Of a stretch of 6,800 nt of DNA, positions 1 to 5,658 are shown piece by piece. The DNA lies in the NCBI GenBank assembly GCA_031549905.1, contig JAVBPC010000068.1, positions 1 to 6,800 on the forward strand, read 5' to 3'. Origin of the DNA: Avichristensenella sp031549905 (GTDB taxonomy: Bacteria; Bacillota; Clostridia; Christensenellales; Aristaeellaceae). The stretch's first letter is position 1. Each line of letters starts with the position of its first letter. The notes beneath the pieces were generated by a model. That model made no database searches. It was given only the letters and a program-made list of their open reading frames with translations, and was not told where the DNA came from. The position numbers and the translations under genes were made by a program.

Positions 1-215
1 GGATCTTTTGTCGCCTCGCGTTGCCTCTGACGCCCCAGCGGCGGCGTAAACTTGCCGCCGGGCATCGTGGGCAGAATCGAAGGTTCTACCCACTCGGCTT
101 GACCTTCGGTCAAGCGCTATCCACGCGGCGTAGCGCTGCTACGCCTTGCTCCCTCGGCTTAGCGAAACGGCAAAACTCTGGCAAATCCATTCCGAATGTT
201 TCCGAAAATTGCTCT
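1..215. repeat. Palindromic MITE-like repeat, copy A (left end beyond window)
   Basis: This is the second copy of the repeat at 5470-5629. Bases 1-27 match 5505-5531 at 26 of 27 positions, and 121-215 match 5534-5629 at about 91 of 96. Copy A has 93 bases (28-120) where copy B has 2. By comparison with copy B, about 35 bases of the left terminal inverted repeat lie outside the window, so the full element would be about 250 bp. The core is a perfect hairpin, GGCGTAGC (127-134) and GCTACGCC (138-145), around a 3-base loop. The right end, TGCTCT at 210-215, abuts dapB and overlaps its stop codon. No transposase or convincing ORF is present, so this looks like a non-autonomous mobile palindrome. 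Whether it moves, and by what enzyme, is inference. Confidence 0.85.
28..120. repeat. Tandem hairpin block inserted in repeat copy A
   Basis: This block is present in copy A and absent from copy B. It holds three consecutive hairpins: CGGCGGC (39-45) with GCCGCCG (54-60), 8-base loop; an imperfect 12-bp stem (67-78 with 82-93), loop GAA; and a perfect 8-bp stem GCTTGACC (97-104) with GGTCAAGC (108-115), loop TTC. The core hairpin of the element (127-145, loop GCT) follows at once, giving four hairpins in a row, the last three with 3-base loops. Either copy B lost the block or copy A gained it. I do not recognise it as a known RNA family. Confidence 0.75.
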
Positions 216-939
216 AGGCCAAGGTTTGGCCAAACAAAACATCTTCCATAGTATACAGCCCGGGAGCGCGCCCGGTGACATACCGCGCGGCGCGCAACGC
301 GCCTTTTGCAAATATGGCGCGGCTTTCGGCGCGGTGGGTCAGCGTCAGTTCCTCTTCTTCACCCAGGAAGAACACGCTGTGCTCACCGCAGACGGTGCCG
401 CCGCGCAGCGTGTGCACGCCGATCTCGCCGGGGGTGCGAAGGGCGGTGCCTTCGCGTCCGTACACCACGGGCCGCGCGCCATCCGGGTTGATGGCGGAAA
501 GCAGCAGATTCGCGGTGCCGCTGGGGGCGTCCGCTTTCATTTTGTGGTGCGCCTCAACGATTTCGATGTCATACGCGTCGCCCAGCGCAAGGCTCATTTC
601 GCGGGAGACACGGCGCATCACCGCCACGCCCGGTGAAAAGTTTGACGACCAGCAGATGGGAATCTGTCCGGCAGCTTCGCGGATCAGCGCGCCCTCGGCA
701 TCTGTAAGCCCGGTGCGCCCAATCACCAGCGCAATATTCCTGCGGAGAGCGGCGGCAAGCACGCCCTCCATATCGCCCGGAAAGGAGAAGTCAATCGCCA
801 CATCGGGCGCGTCCACAGCATTAAGGGATGCCGCGAAGCCCGCGTCAACGATCCCGGAAAGCGTCCATGCATCATCTTTTTCCATGCAGGCGGCAACCAT
901 GCGGCCCATTCGGCCATAGCCGATCAGCGCGGCGCGCAT
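214..939 (-). CDS. dapB: 4-hydroxy-tetrahydrodipicolinate reductase DapB
   Basis: DapB uses NAD(P)H to reduce hydroxy-tetrahydrodipicolinate, the DapA product, in the cytoplasmic diaminopimelate/lysine pathway. The 241-residue protein starts with the nucleotide-binding loop GYGRMGR (7-13). It then shows DFSFP (50-54), GRTG (74-77), SSNFSPGVAVM (98-108), and the catalytic/substrate signature EAHHKMKADAPSGTA (129-143) with His131, His132 and Lys135. IGVHTLRGG (173-181) and GEHSVFF (185-191) follow. The end has the usual GLYxMxDVL motif, then only FGQTLA. The ATG at 939 is chosen over an upstream in-frame start because GGAGGTG (945-951) sits 5 bases before it and the protein then begins at the Rossmann fold. 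It overlaps dapA by 16 bp, implying translational coupling. Two oddities: GTTG, usual in the cofactor loop, reads GRTG, and the TAG stop lies in the end of the adjacent palindromic repeat. Its length is slightly short for the family, but no core motif is missing. Confidence 0.95.
   Translation of the reverse strand: MRAALIGYGRMGRMVAACMEKDDAWTLSGIVDAGFAASLNAVDAPDVAIDFSFPGDMEGVLAAALRRNIALVIGRTGLTDAEGALIREAAGQIPICWSSNFSPGVAVMRRVSREMSLALGDAYDIEIVEAHHKMKADAPSGTANLLLSAINPDGARPVVYGREGTALRTPGEIGVHTLRGGTVCGEHSVFFLGEEEELTLTHRAESRAIFAKGALRAARYVTGRAPGLYTMEDVLFGQTLA
217..231. other. Small hairpin at dapB 3' end, abutting repeat copy A
   Basis: GGCCAA (217-222) and TTGGCC (226-231) form a perfect 6-bp stem with a 3-base loop. 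It lies within the last codons of dapB and directly beside the end of the repeat. There is no T-run after it on the minus strand because the repeat begins there. It could be the stem of a former terminator or a chance palindrome. Confidence 0.45.
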
Positions 940-1831
940 GTTAGCACCTCCATCGCCTGGCGCAGCTTCTCGCGGTTTGCCGGCGCCATCTCGCACAGCG
1001 GCATCCGGTACCCGCCGACCTCCATGCCCATCAGGTTCATCGCTTCCTTGATGGGGATTGGGTTCACCTCGATGAACAGCGCGTCAATCAGCTGAAGGTA
1101 TTGCAGTTGCAATTCCCGCGCAAGGGCGGCGTTCCCTTCAAGCCACGCGTCCGTGATCCGGCGGCAGATGGCGGGGCAAAGGTTGGCGAATACGGAGATC
1201 ACGCCCACGCCCCCAAGCGACATCACCGGCACAATCATGTTGTCATTCCCTGAAACCAGCGCGAACTCATCCGAAACATGCCGCGCGACCTTGGCGACAT
1301 AGCCGATGTCGCCGCTCGCTTCCTTGATGCCGCGGATCAGCGGATGGCGCGACAGCGTTTCCACCGCGGCGGGGGACAGCGCGCAGCCCGTCCGGCCCGG
1401 CACATTGTACAGCACAACAGGGATGCCCGCAGCGTCCGCGACCATCTCAAAATGGCGTGCCATGCCGGTTTCATTCGCTTTGTTGTAATAGGGTGTGATG
1501 ACGAGCAGGCCATCGGCGCCCATTTCGGCGTACCGCTTGCTCTTCATGATGGCGGTTTCCGTGCAGTTGGAGCCGGAACCGACGATGACAGGGATGCGCC
1601 CGGCGACTGTATCCAGCACGCACTGGGCGACATCGTCGTCCTCTTCATGCGTCATGGTGCTCGATTCGCCGGTGGTGCCCAGGGCCACGATGCCGTTGGT
1701 GCCCTGATCGATGTGCCAGTTGCAAAGCTCTTTTAGCTTCTCGAAATGAATGGACCCGTCCGGATGGAAAGGGGTGACAAGCGCTACATAGCTTCCTTCC
1801 AGGAACCTGGTGCCGGTCGTTACTTCCCCAT
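924..1831 (-). CDS. dapA: 4-hydroxy-tetrahydrodipicolinate synthase DapA, start codon out of frame
   Basis: DapA condenses pyruvate with aspartate semialdehyde, the committed step to diaminopimelate and lysine. The reading frame covers the whole family: YVALVTPF near the N-terminus, the GTTGES motif, VTPYYNK-like ITPYYNK, YNVPGRTG (catalytic Tyr, then the substrate-binding Arg) and GIKEASGD with the Schiff-base Lys, ending near NPIPIKEAM. The Tyr and Lys line up with E. coli Tyr133 and Lys161. The frame has no ATG, GTG or TTG before the GTG at 1688, which would remove about 48 residues including VTPF. The ATG at 1831 has AGGAGG (1841-1846) 9 bases ahead but reads ATG GGG AAG TAA. One extra G in the run at 1826-1829 would join it to the dapA frame and give about 302 residues starting MGEVTTGTRF. 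I therefore annotate from 1831 with a -1 frame discrepancy. A CTG at 1802 is the only other plausible start. It overlaps dapB by 16 bp. Confidence 0.88.
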
Positions 1832-1846
1832 GTGATGGCGCCTCCT
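1820..1846 (-). promoter_or_regulatory. dapA translation-initiation region with frame disruption
   Basis: AGGAGG (1841-1846) is followed after 9 bases by ATG (1831-1829) and, two codons later, TAA (1822-1820). The frame encoding DapA is open through this region but offset by one base. Candidate explanations are a missing G in the four-G run (1829-1826), a three-codon leader peptide (Met-Gly-Lys) with re-initiation at CTG 1802, or a real inactivating deletion. The run has no convincing slippery heptamer, so programmed frameshifting is unlikely. Confidence 0.7.
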
Positions 1847-1865
1847 CGCAAAACGTATTGCGCCT

Positions 1866-1894
1866 ATCCTACCAGAGATTGGGGAAATATGCAA
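1866..1894 (-). promoter_or_regulatory. Predicted sigma-A-type promoter of dapA-dapB
   Basis: On the minus strand TTGCAT (1894-1889) and TAGGAT (1871-1866) are separated by 17 bases. The -10 is preceded by TG and one base, an extended -10. Transcription would begin near 1859, leaving a leader of about 28 bases before the dapA Shine-Dalgarno and ATG. That is too short for a lysine riboswitch or T-box. No terminator is visible between the aminotransferase stop (1949) and this promoter, so read-through from upstream may also supply dapAB. Confidence 0.6.
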
Positions 1895-1948
1895 GTAAAA
1901 TTTTCGATTCCTGCACTTGCGACAGAAAATCTCACGGTTTTGGGTGGT

Positions 1949-3079
1949 TTATAACGTGTGTACGAAGGATCTAAGACCATCCAGCCCTTTTTTCAGCGTC
2001 TCCTGGCCCGTGCAGTAAGACAGGCGGACAAACCCCGGCGCGCCGAAGCAGTTGCCGGGCACCAGTGCCACGCCCTTCTCCATCATGAACCGGTCAACGA
2101 AGGTCTCGTCATCCATGCCGGTGCCGCGGATATCGGGGAATGCGTAAAACGCCCCGGCCGGGCGCGCGCAAGGCAGGTTCAGCGAAGCGAGGCAGTCAAC
2201 CACCAGATCGCGGTTTTGCCTGTACGCTTCCGCCATCGCATCCACAGGCACATCAAAGATATCCAGGCAGCCGATTTGCAGGAACGTGGCAACGCCGACG
2301 GTCAGCGCGGCGTGCGCTTTTGTCAGTTCCGGAATGATGCCTCGCCCGGCCAGCACATAGCCCATCCGCCAGCCGGTCATCGCGTATGTTTTTGAAAAGG
2401 CATTGATGTAGATCAGCTTTTCGCCAAGGCGCGCCGCGTCCGGGTAAACCATGGGCCCGTCATAGCAGAAGTGGTTGTACACGCCATCGAAGATCAAAAA
2501 CAGGCCGTGCTTCAGGCAGCACGCGGTGGCCGCGTCCAGGCTTTCCCTTGAGTACACCACGCCCGTGGGGTTGTTGGGCGAGTTGAGCAGGATAGCCTTC
2601 GTGCGCGGTGTAATCAGCGCTTCCAGCGCGTCCGCGCCAATCTGGAAATCATCCCCCGCCGTGTAAAGCGGCACCATCGTGCCCCCCGCCAGCGCGATTT
2701 GCTGCGCATACAGCAGGAAGCCGGGCGTCGGCACGATGACCTCATCGCCCGGGGAGAGCAGCGCGAAGAACGCGCAGGCCAGCGCTTCGGTAGAACCGAC
2801 GGTTACCAGCGCCTGTTCCGGCGCAAAGGCAACACCAAGGTTCCGGCTCTCTGTTTCGGCAATTTTGGCAGATAGCGCGGCCACCCCCCGGTTGGGCGGG
2901 TAGTGCGTATGCCCCGCATCCAGCGCGCGCTTTGCGGCTTCGCGAATGGGTGCGGGCGTATCGAAGGAGGGCTCCCCAAGCGTCAGCGAGATGCAGCCAA
3001 GCTCGCGCGCCTTCTCCGCAATGCGGCGGATGCCGCTGGCGGGCAGGGACAACAGGGCAGGATTCAATCTATCGCGCAT
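1949..3079 (-). CDS. PLP-dependent class I/II aminotransferase, PatA-like
   Basis: This 376-residue fold-type I aminotransferase closely resembles B. subtilis PatA, the N-acetyl-LL-diaminopimelate aminotransferase, in layout and length. Visible motifs are SLTLGEPSFDTP (31-42), the Y60 region HYPPNRG, GSTEAL (95-100) for phosphate contacts, NSPNNPTG (166-173), DGVY (198-201, PLP-ring Asp and Tyr), SKTYAMTGWR with Schiff-base Lys230, PAGAFYAFP, and VRLSY with the carboxylate-binding Arg352. Lying directly upstream of dapA-dapB suggests it transaminates a DAP-pathway intermediate, but aspartate or another amino acid remains possible. Sequence alone does not settle substrate in this family. The start at 3079 is supported by AAGGAGG ending 8 bases before the ATG. 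It follows popT by 36 bp and may share its transcript. One oddity is Gly199, where DE.Y or DS.Y is common. Confidence 0.9.
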   Translation of the reverse strand: MRDRLNPALLSLPASGIRRIAEKARELGCISLTLGEPSFDTPAPIREAAKRALDAGHTHYPPNRGVAALSAKIAETESRNLGVAFAPEQALVTVGSTEALACAFFALLSPGDEVIVPTPGFLLYAQQIALAGGTMVPLYTAGDDFQIGADALEALITPRTKAILLNSPNNPTGVVYSRESLDAATACCLKHGLFLIFDGVYNHFCYDGPMVYPDAARLGEKLIYINAFSKTYAMTGWRMGYVLAGRGIIPELTKAHAALTVGVATFLQIGCLDIFDVPVDAMAEAYRQNRDLVVDCLASLNLPCARPAGAFYAFPDIRGTGMDDETFVDRFMMEKGVALVPGNCFGAPGFVRLSYCTGQETLKKGLDGLRSFVHTL

Positions 3080-3115
3080 GGGCAGCGCCTCCTTCGTATT
3101 ACAGTGCGGTACAGG

Positions 3116-3934
3116 CTACTCCACGGCGGGTTTGCCGTCCCCGAGGCGGCTCATGCCGACGGACACCGCCACGCCAAACGCGAAGCACAGCAGCCAAATC
3201 GGGATATCCCATCCGGCAGCCGTGGCGCCGATGGGCAGAATGCCAAGGGTGGATGCGATCACGATGCCCAGAATCGCGTGCATCGCCTGCGGATACTTGC
3301 GCTCAAAGATGGCGTTGACCCCGCGCGCCAGCACCAGCACCGTCAGCAGCAGGCCCGCGCCCATCGGCAGCAACACCGCAAAATCCAGCGCCCCGATGGC
3401 GGCGGTCATCGGCTCATACAGACCGAAAAAGATGAACAGCGACGACGGGCTCATGCCCGGCACGATCAGCCCGATGCCCCACAGGAACCCGCACAGCAGC
3501 CACCACCACACGTTCGGCGTAACCTTCTGCCCGCTGCCGCTTAGAAAATACATGATCACGCCCATCACCGCCGCGCCGGCAAGCAGCGATATCCACGCGG
3601 ATTTGGGCCGCCCCTGGCTGCCCGCCTCCCGAAACAGAGAGGGAAACGTGCCCACGACAAGGCCGATGAACAGGCATACCGCAGGTGTCTCCTGCTGGCG
3701 GAACAGCCACGACACCGCCTTGGAAAGCCCCAGCACGCCCAGCACAAACCCAACCAATATCGGCAGGAAAAACGCCGCGTTTTCCTTAAAGGCATGAAAG
3801 GGATGCGCCAGAAACGCCATCATCTGCCTGTAAATGCCGAGCACCACGCACAGCACGCCGCCGCTGATGCCAGGCAGAATCGCCCCCGCGCCGATGAGCG
3901 CGCCCTTAAGCGCGCGAAGCAACCAATTACGCAA
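3116..3934 (-). CDS. popT: DUF368 / PopT-family polyprenyl-phosphate transporter
   Basis: DUF368 (PopT) proteins are membrane carriers reported to return undecaprenyl phosphate to the cytoplasmic face of the membrane, recycling the lipid carrier for peptidoglycan and other envelope polymers. This 272-residue protein is almost entirely hydrophobic helices. It has the family's internal duplication: a first half with GAGAILPGISGGV (15-27) and LGIYRQM, and a second with GLIVPGMSPSS (155-165) and FFGLYEPM. Paired PG.S re-entrant motifs are the hallmark. The start is the TTG at 3934: AGGAGG (3942-3947) lies 7 bases ahead and the protein then begins directly before helix one. An ATG at 4024 is in frame but lies inside the terminator of the preceding gene and would add low-complexity residues, so I reject it. 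The neighbouring diaminopimelate genes fit a role in envelope supply. The symbol rests on family membership, and substrate is inferred. Confidence 0.87.
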   Translation of the reverse strand: MRNWLLRALKGALIGAGAILPGISGGVLCVVLGIYRQMMAFLAHPFHAFKENAAFFLPILVGFVLGVLGLSKAVSWLFRQQETPAVCLFIGLVVGTFPSLFREAGSQGRPKSAWISLLAGAAVMGVIMYFLSGSGQKVTPNVWWWLLCGFLWGIGLIVPGMSPSSLFIFFGLYEPMTAAIGALDFAVLLPMGAGLLLTVLVLARGVNAIFERKYPQAMHAILGIVIASTLGILPIGATAAGWDIPIWLLCFAFGVAVSVGMSRLGDGKPAVE

Positions 3935-3941
3935 AGAATCG

Positions 3942-3968
3942 CCTCCTGTTACCGCCCGTTGGGGGCGG
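3942..3968 (-). promoter_or_regulatory. popT leader: GC hairpin next to Shine-Dalgarno
   Basis: CCGCCC (3952-3957) and GGGCGG (3963-3968) form a perfect 6-bp GC stem with a 5-base loop, ending 4 bases before AGGAGG (3947-3942). No T-run follows, so it is not a terminator. It could influence access to the ribosome site or mRNA stability. No convincing promoter is visible in the short space to the upstream terminator. Confidence 0.35.
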
Positions 3969-3994
3969 CAATGTTCTTCGCGTATAGTTCCCCC

Positions 3995-4041
3995 AAAAAA
4001 GAAAAAACCCTTTCCGCAGGGCAATTTTCTTGCGGAAAGGG
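3995..4041 (-). terminator. Intrinsic terminator after the uracil permease gene
   Basis: CCCTTTCCGCA (minus strand, 4041-4031) pairs perfectly with TGCGGAAAGGG (4018-4008) across a 12-base loop. A T-tract TTTTTTCTTTTTT (4007-3995) follows. It begins 8 bases after the permease stop codon and separates the pyrimidine unit from popT. Confidence 0.93.
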
Positions 4042-4049
4042 CGATAGGG

Positions 4050-5426
4050 TTACTTTTTTTCTTTGATGATTTCGTCTTTATTTACCGAGTGCGCGATGAG
4101 GTTCGGGCCGCCCTTTTGCTCCGGCAGGATGAGGTTGAGCAGAATGCCCGTGATCACGCCCAGGCCGATGCCGCTAAAGCTGAAGTTTGCGCCGCCGATG
4201 ACCGCGCCGCCGATAGCGAACACCAGCATAACTGCCGCGATGCAAAGGTTCCGGTTCAGCGCGAAGTCAACATGGTTTTCAACCAGCGTGCGCAGGCCGA
4301 CGGATGCGATCATGCCGTAAAGCACCACGCACGCGCCGCCCAGCACCGCGTTGGGTACGGTTTCAATCAGGCCGATGGCCTTGCCAAAGAAGCTGACGAT
4401 GATGGCGATGACGGCGGCCACGCGCAGCGACGCGGGGTTGTAGTTGCCGGTGGCGGCGAGCACCGCCGTGTTCTCGGAATAGGTGGTGTTCGCGGGGCCG
4501 CCGATGAGGCCGGCAAACACGGTGGCCAGGCCATCGCCCATCAGCGTGCGGTGCAGGCCGGGCTTGCTGACGAAATCCTTGCCCACCACCGCGCCGTTTG
4601 CATATACATCGCCGACATGCTCCACGCAGGTAACAATGGAGATCGGCGCGATCAGCGCGATCGCCGACCAATTGAACTTGGGCAGCACAAACTTGGGCAT
4701 CTCAAGCCAGTTATGCTGTGCGATGGCGGCGGTGTTCATCAACCCTTCCGGCGCGCCGAACACCTTGACAAATACAAAGGTGGCAACATAGCCCACCACC
4801 AGCGCGATGACGATGGAACTCATTTTGATCATGCCCTTTCCGTAGGAAGAAAGGCAGATGGCCAGCAGGCAGACCAGCAGCGCGATGCCCCAGCTCCAGT
4901 AGTAGCCGGAGGTGAACATCTCAAAGCCGTTGTTGGACTGGATGTTATTGATCGCCACACCCGCCAGGTTCAGCCCGATGATCGCGATGCCGACGCCGCG
5001 CACCAGCGGCGGGAACAGCTTATCGATGAAGCCGCGCCCGATCAGCCTGACCAGCAGCGCAAGCACCAGGTAGATCACGCCCGCCGCAATGATGGCGCCC
5101 ATCGCCGCCGCGATCTGCTCGGTCTGTGTCGCGCCGTACGCGTCATTGCCGATGATGGCGCACAGCGCCGCGATGAACGCGAAGGAGCTGCCAAGGAAGG
5201 TGGGCATCCGCCCGCCGGTGCACAGGTGGAAGATCAGCGTGCCGCCGCCCGCGGCGAATAGCGCCACGCCCACATCCAGCCCCGTGAGCAGCGGAACCAG
5301 GATGGTTGCGCACGACATGGCAAATGCGTGCTGCAGGCCCAGCGTCAGCGTCTTGGCCACGCCGTTTTTGGGATACTCCTGTGCTCCCGGGAAGAGGGTC
5401 CTGTTTACCTTGGAGAAAAATTCCAT
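4050..5426 (-). CDS. uraA: Uracil permease, NCS2/NAT family (UraA/PyrP)
   Basis: This 458-residue membrane protein belongs to the nucleobase-cation symporter-2 family, which imports uracil with protons. Evidence: GLQHAFAM (30-37) in helix one, the GSSFAFI stretch (79-85), EHVGD (269-273) with Glu269, and GGPANTTYSENTAVLA (309-324) with Glu318. The two Glu correspond to the uracil-binding Glu241 and Glu290 of E. coli UraA. Hydrophobic segments run throughout, consistent with about 14 transmembrane helices, and the tail is charged (IIKEKK). It is somewhat longer than E. coli UraA (429). The ATG at 5426 is chosen because GAGGAGGAG lies just ahead. An earlier in-frame ATG would place 41 residues of repeat-derived sequence at the N-terminus. 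It lies downstream of pyrR, so it is probably under PyrR attenuation, but a 160-bp palindrome separates the two. A terminator closes it. Confidence 0.93.
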   Translation of the reverse strand: MEFFSKVNRTLFPGAQEYPKNGVAKTLTLGLQHAFAMSCATILVPLLTGLDVGVALFAAGGGTLIFHLCTGGRMPTFLGSSFAFIAALCAIIGNDAYGATQTEQIAAAMGAIIAAGVIYLVLALLVRLIGRGFIDKLFPPLVRGVGIAIIGLNLAGVAINNIQSNNGFEMFTSGYYWSWGIALLVCLLAICLSSYGKGMIKMSSIVIALVVGYVATFVFVKVFGAPEGLMNTAAIAQHNWLEMPKFVLPKFNWSAIALIAPISIVTCVEHVGDVYANGAVVGKDFVSKPGLHRTLMGDGLATVFAGLIGGPANTTYSENTAVLAATGNYNPASLRVAAVIAIIVSFFGKAIGLIETVPNAVLGGACVVLYGMIASVGLRTLVENHVDFALNRNLCIAAVMLVFAIGGAVIGGANFSFSGIGLGVITGILLNLILPEQKGGPNLIAHSVNKDEIIKEKK

Positions 5427-5469
5427 GTGCCTACTCCTCCTCAACGTTCGGGTGTATGGGATGTATGCC

Positions 5470-5629
5470 AGAGCATTTTGCGAAAACATTCGGCATGTCT
5501 TTGCGGATCTTTTGCCGCCTCGCGTTGCCTCGTCCACGCGGCGTAGCACTGCTACGCCTTGCTCCCTCGGCTTAGCGAGACAGCAAAACCTCTCGCAAAT
5601 CCATTCCGAATGTTTCCGAAAATTGCTCT
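5470..5629. repeat. Palindromic MITE-like repeat, copy B (complete)
   Basis: The element is one long imperfect palindrome centred at about 5549. It begins AGAGCA (5470-5475) and ends TGCTCT (5624-5629). The first 36 bases of the left end match the reverse complement of the right end at 30 positions, and similarity continues inward with a one-base offset. The centre is a perfect hairpin, GGCGTAGC (5540-5547) and GCTACGCC (5551-5558), loop ACT. It is related to 1-215 and lies in the gap between pyrR and the permease gene. No ORF or clear target-site duplication is visible. In RNA the whole unit would fold into a single tall stem. Non-autonomous transposon (MITE) is the best description; mobility is inferred from the second copy. 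Confidence 0.88.
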
Positions 5630-5636
5630 ATGAACA

Positions 5637-5652
5637 TGCCGCATGCGCGGCA
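5637..5652. other. Small hairpin after pyrR stop
   Basis: TGCCGC (5637-5642) and GCGGCA (5647-5652) form a perfect 6-bp stem with a 4-base loop, 6 bases downstream of the pyrR stop codon. The bases after it on the minus strand (TGTTCAT) are too poor in T for a strong terminator. It may be a weak or remnant terminator, or a 3'-end stabilising stem. Confidence 0.4.
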
Positions 5653-5658
5653 GGATCA

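Noticed and set aside
1..215. CRISPR array or tRNA-like structure in the hairpin cluster
   Set aside because: The hairpins differ in sequence with no regular spacers, and no cloverleaf or tRNA consensus can be made. The two copies are dispersed, not tandem.
924..1688. dapA starting at the GTG at 1688
   Set aside because: This would remove the conserved N-terminal strand and VTPF region, has no ribosome-binding site, and the upstream frame clearly encodes DapA sequence.
1832..1948. Lysine riboswitch or T-box ahead of dapA
   Set aside because: The predicted transcript leader is only about 28 bases and the space contains no terminator or long structured RNA.
3981..4009. Promoter for popT with TATACG as -10
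   Set aside because: The matching -35 position reads GGTTTT inside the terminator, so the match is too weak to call.
3935..4024. Extended popT N-terminus from the ATG at 4024
   Set aside because: The ATG lies in the terminator of the upstream gene; the T-tract would encode a run of Phe. The TTG at 3934 has a strong Shine-Dalgarno.
3834..5261. Long plus-strand open frame (475 codons) opposite the permease gene
   Set aside because: It is antisense to a well-supported permease, is rich in His/Arg/Asp/Ala from GC-biased shadow coding, and has no recognisable domain.
5427..5549. Permease N-terminus extended to an upstream ATG at 5549
   Set aside because: The extra 41 residues come from the palindromic repeat, while the ATG at 5426 has a good ribosome-binding site and the family N-terminus.
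5470..5629. Repeat copy B as a simple intrinsic terminator
   Set aside because: Neither strand shows a T-run after the palindrome, and its terminal inverted repeats and second copy fit a mobile-like element better.
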